Shown here: piece by piece, positions 63,353 through 64,000 of the stretch | Position numbering within the stretch: position 1 is the stretch's first letter | How the letters are laid out: each line of letters begins with the position of its first letter | From: Symsagittifera roscoffensis | Lineage: Eukaryota; Xenacoelomorpha; Acoela; Convolutidae | DNA length: 64,000 nucleotides | Assembly: GCF_963678635.1 (NCBI RefSeq) | Contig: NC_087069.1 | Span: 24,724,303-24,788,302, forward strand | Reading direction: 5' to 3' | Position numbers and translations under genes: made by a program | The notes under the pieces: model-generated | Databases searched by the model: none | Told to the model about the DNA's origin: nothing | Seen by the model: only the letters and a program-made list of their open reading frames with translations

Positions 63353-64000
63353 GCTTGCTATTAGCAAGCGTTATCAAATCGGAATAAATACTTTTTCGTG
63401 TTAACAACTAGTTTAACAAAATCAATTGAATCACTTATTCAAGTTCAATTGGTACTGATCATATAGGCAATTTTGACGATGCTATGCTGCTGACATGCTC
63501 AATTTCATGAAAATTCAAATTTAAACTACTGGGTGGGTACTAGTTACTACAGGGTAGTTTCAAGGGGGACCTGAAGTTTTTCAGTTTTTTTTACATTTTT
63601 TTTCAGCTCAACTGGTGTCAGCTCAAAGATTGTCGGCCTCGTATCCGCTTCGTATTTTTTTGTTCAGTTGCTAATTTGAATTTTGAAATTCAAATGTTCT
63701 GCTTGGCATATTTGCCTGGAATTCCTGTTTGAGGAAAACAGGTATTATGAAAATGTATGGGATTGGGTGTTTTATGTTTTCGAGACGCTTTTTGAAATAT
63801 TTACCACTATTTGTTAACCGATTTCCAAAAGATGGTATCCATAGAAAGACCTCTTACACTTTTGTGTGACTGCTTACTCCCCTGGTATCTTTTTGTTTTA
63901 CCCCTTTGTCTACAGCCTTCGAAAACGTCTGTGGGGGAATATTTGACCGATATTTTTGATTTTTCTCAAAACCTAACCTATCAAATCGGAGACTTTGCTT
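63353..64000 (+). other. 3' flank of PLCB4 and family C repeat
   Basis: The short 3' UTR candidate is followed by AT-rich DNA. From about 63720 a family C copy begins ('AAACAGGTATTATGAAAATG', 'TTTACCCCTTTGTCTACAGC') and runs off the window. Confidence 0.6.
63383..63388 (+). terminator. Polyadenylation signal of PLCB4
   Basis: AATAAA 31 nt after the stop codon. If used, the 3' UTR is only about 50 nt. A later signal outside or in the flank cannot be excluded. Confidence 0.55.

Overview
The window is 64 kb of animal (metazoan) nuclear DNA: one very long, intron-rich gene in an AT-rich, repeat-packed setting. I reconstruct by eye a complete 30-exon gene on the + strand (ATG 11366, stop ending 63352). 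It encodes a phospholipase C-beta whose sequence follows vertebrate PLCB4 / fly norpA more closely than PLCB1-3. All 29 splice junctions keep one reading frame. The summed coding length is 5292 nt, predicting 1763 residues, against about 1175 for human PLCB4. PH, EF-hand, catalytic X and Y, C2 and a C-terminal coiled-coil region are all present, and all six catalytic or calcium-ligand residues expected in X are visible. The extra length is mostly low-complexity Ser/Gly/Asn/Thr/Ala-rich sequence placed between or inside the conserved domains.

Layout. 1-1310: 3' part of a decayed non-LTR retrotransposon (reverse transcriptase, frameshifted C-terminus, CTA-rich tail). 1311-11365: no supported gene; dispersed repeats, a 160-bp tandem array and short hairpins. 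11366-63352: the PLC-beta gene, with introns from about 240 bp to 10 kb. 56765-57819: a second, two-exon gene on the minus strand inside intron 28. It encodes an unrecognised 255-residue multi-pass membrane protein and has a TATA box upstream. 63353-64000: 3' flank with a poly(A) signal 31 nt after the PLC stop, then another repeat copy.

The introns hold several repeat families, named here A-F for this window. A: about 17-19 copies of a 300-700 bp element, all seen on the + strand. B: (ATCT)n plus a 160-bp tandem array, one copy ending in a Helitron-type hairpin and CTAG-T. C: 'TTTTACCCC' element. D: 'AAGCAAGCGAGCAGG' element. E: short elements with palindromic ends, some carrying a tRNA-like segment. 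F: a GGCGCGCG-bearing repeat. There are also tRNA-derived SINEs (one with perfect target-site duplications next to a splice acceptor), Tc1/mariner-type remnants and two foldback structures.

Organism: an invertebrate with a large, AT-rich genome. The architecture of family B resembles the bivalve 'pearl' / Helentron type, and SINEs are abundant. This is compatible with a lophotrochozoan, but I cannot fix the phylum from sequence alone. The PLC enzyme would act downstream of Gq-coupled receptors (in flies norpA is the phototransduction PLC), hydrolysing PIP2 to IP3 and diacylglycerol.
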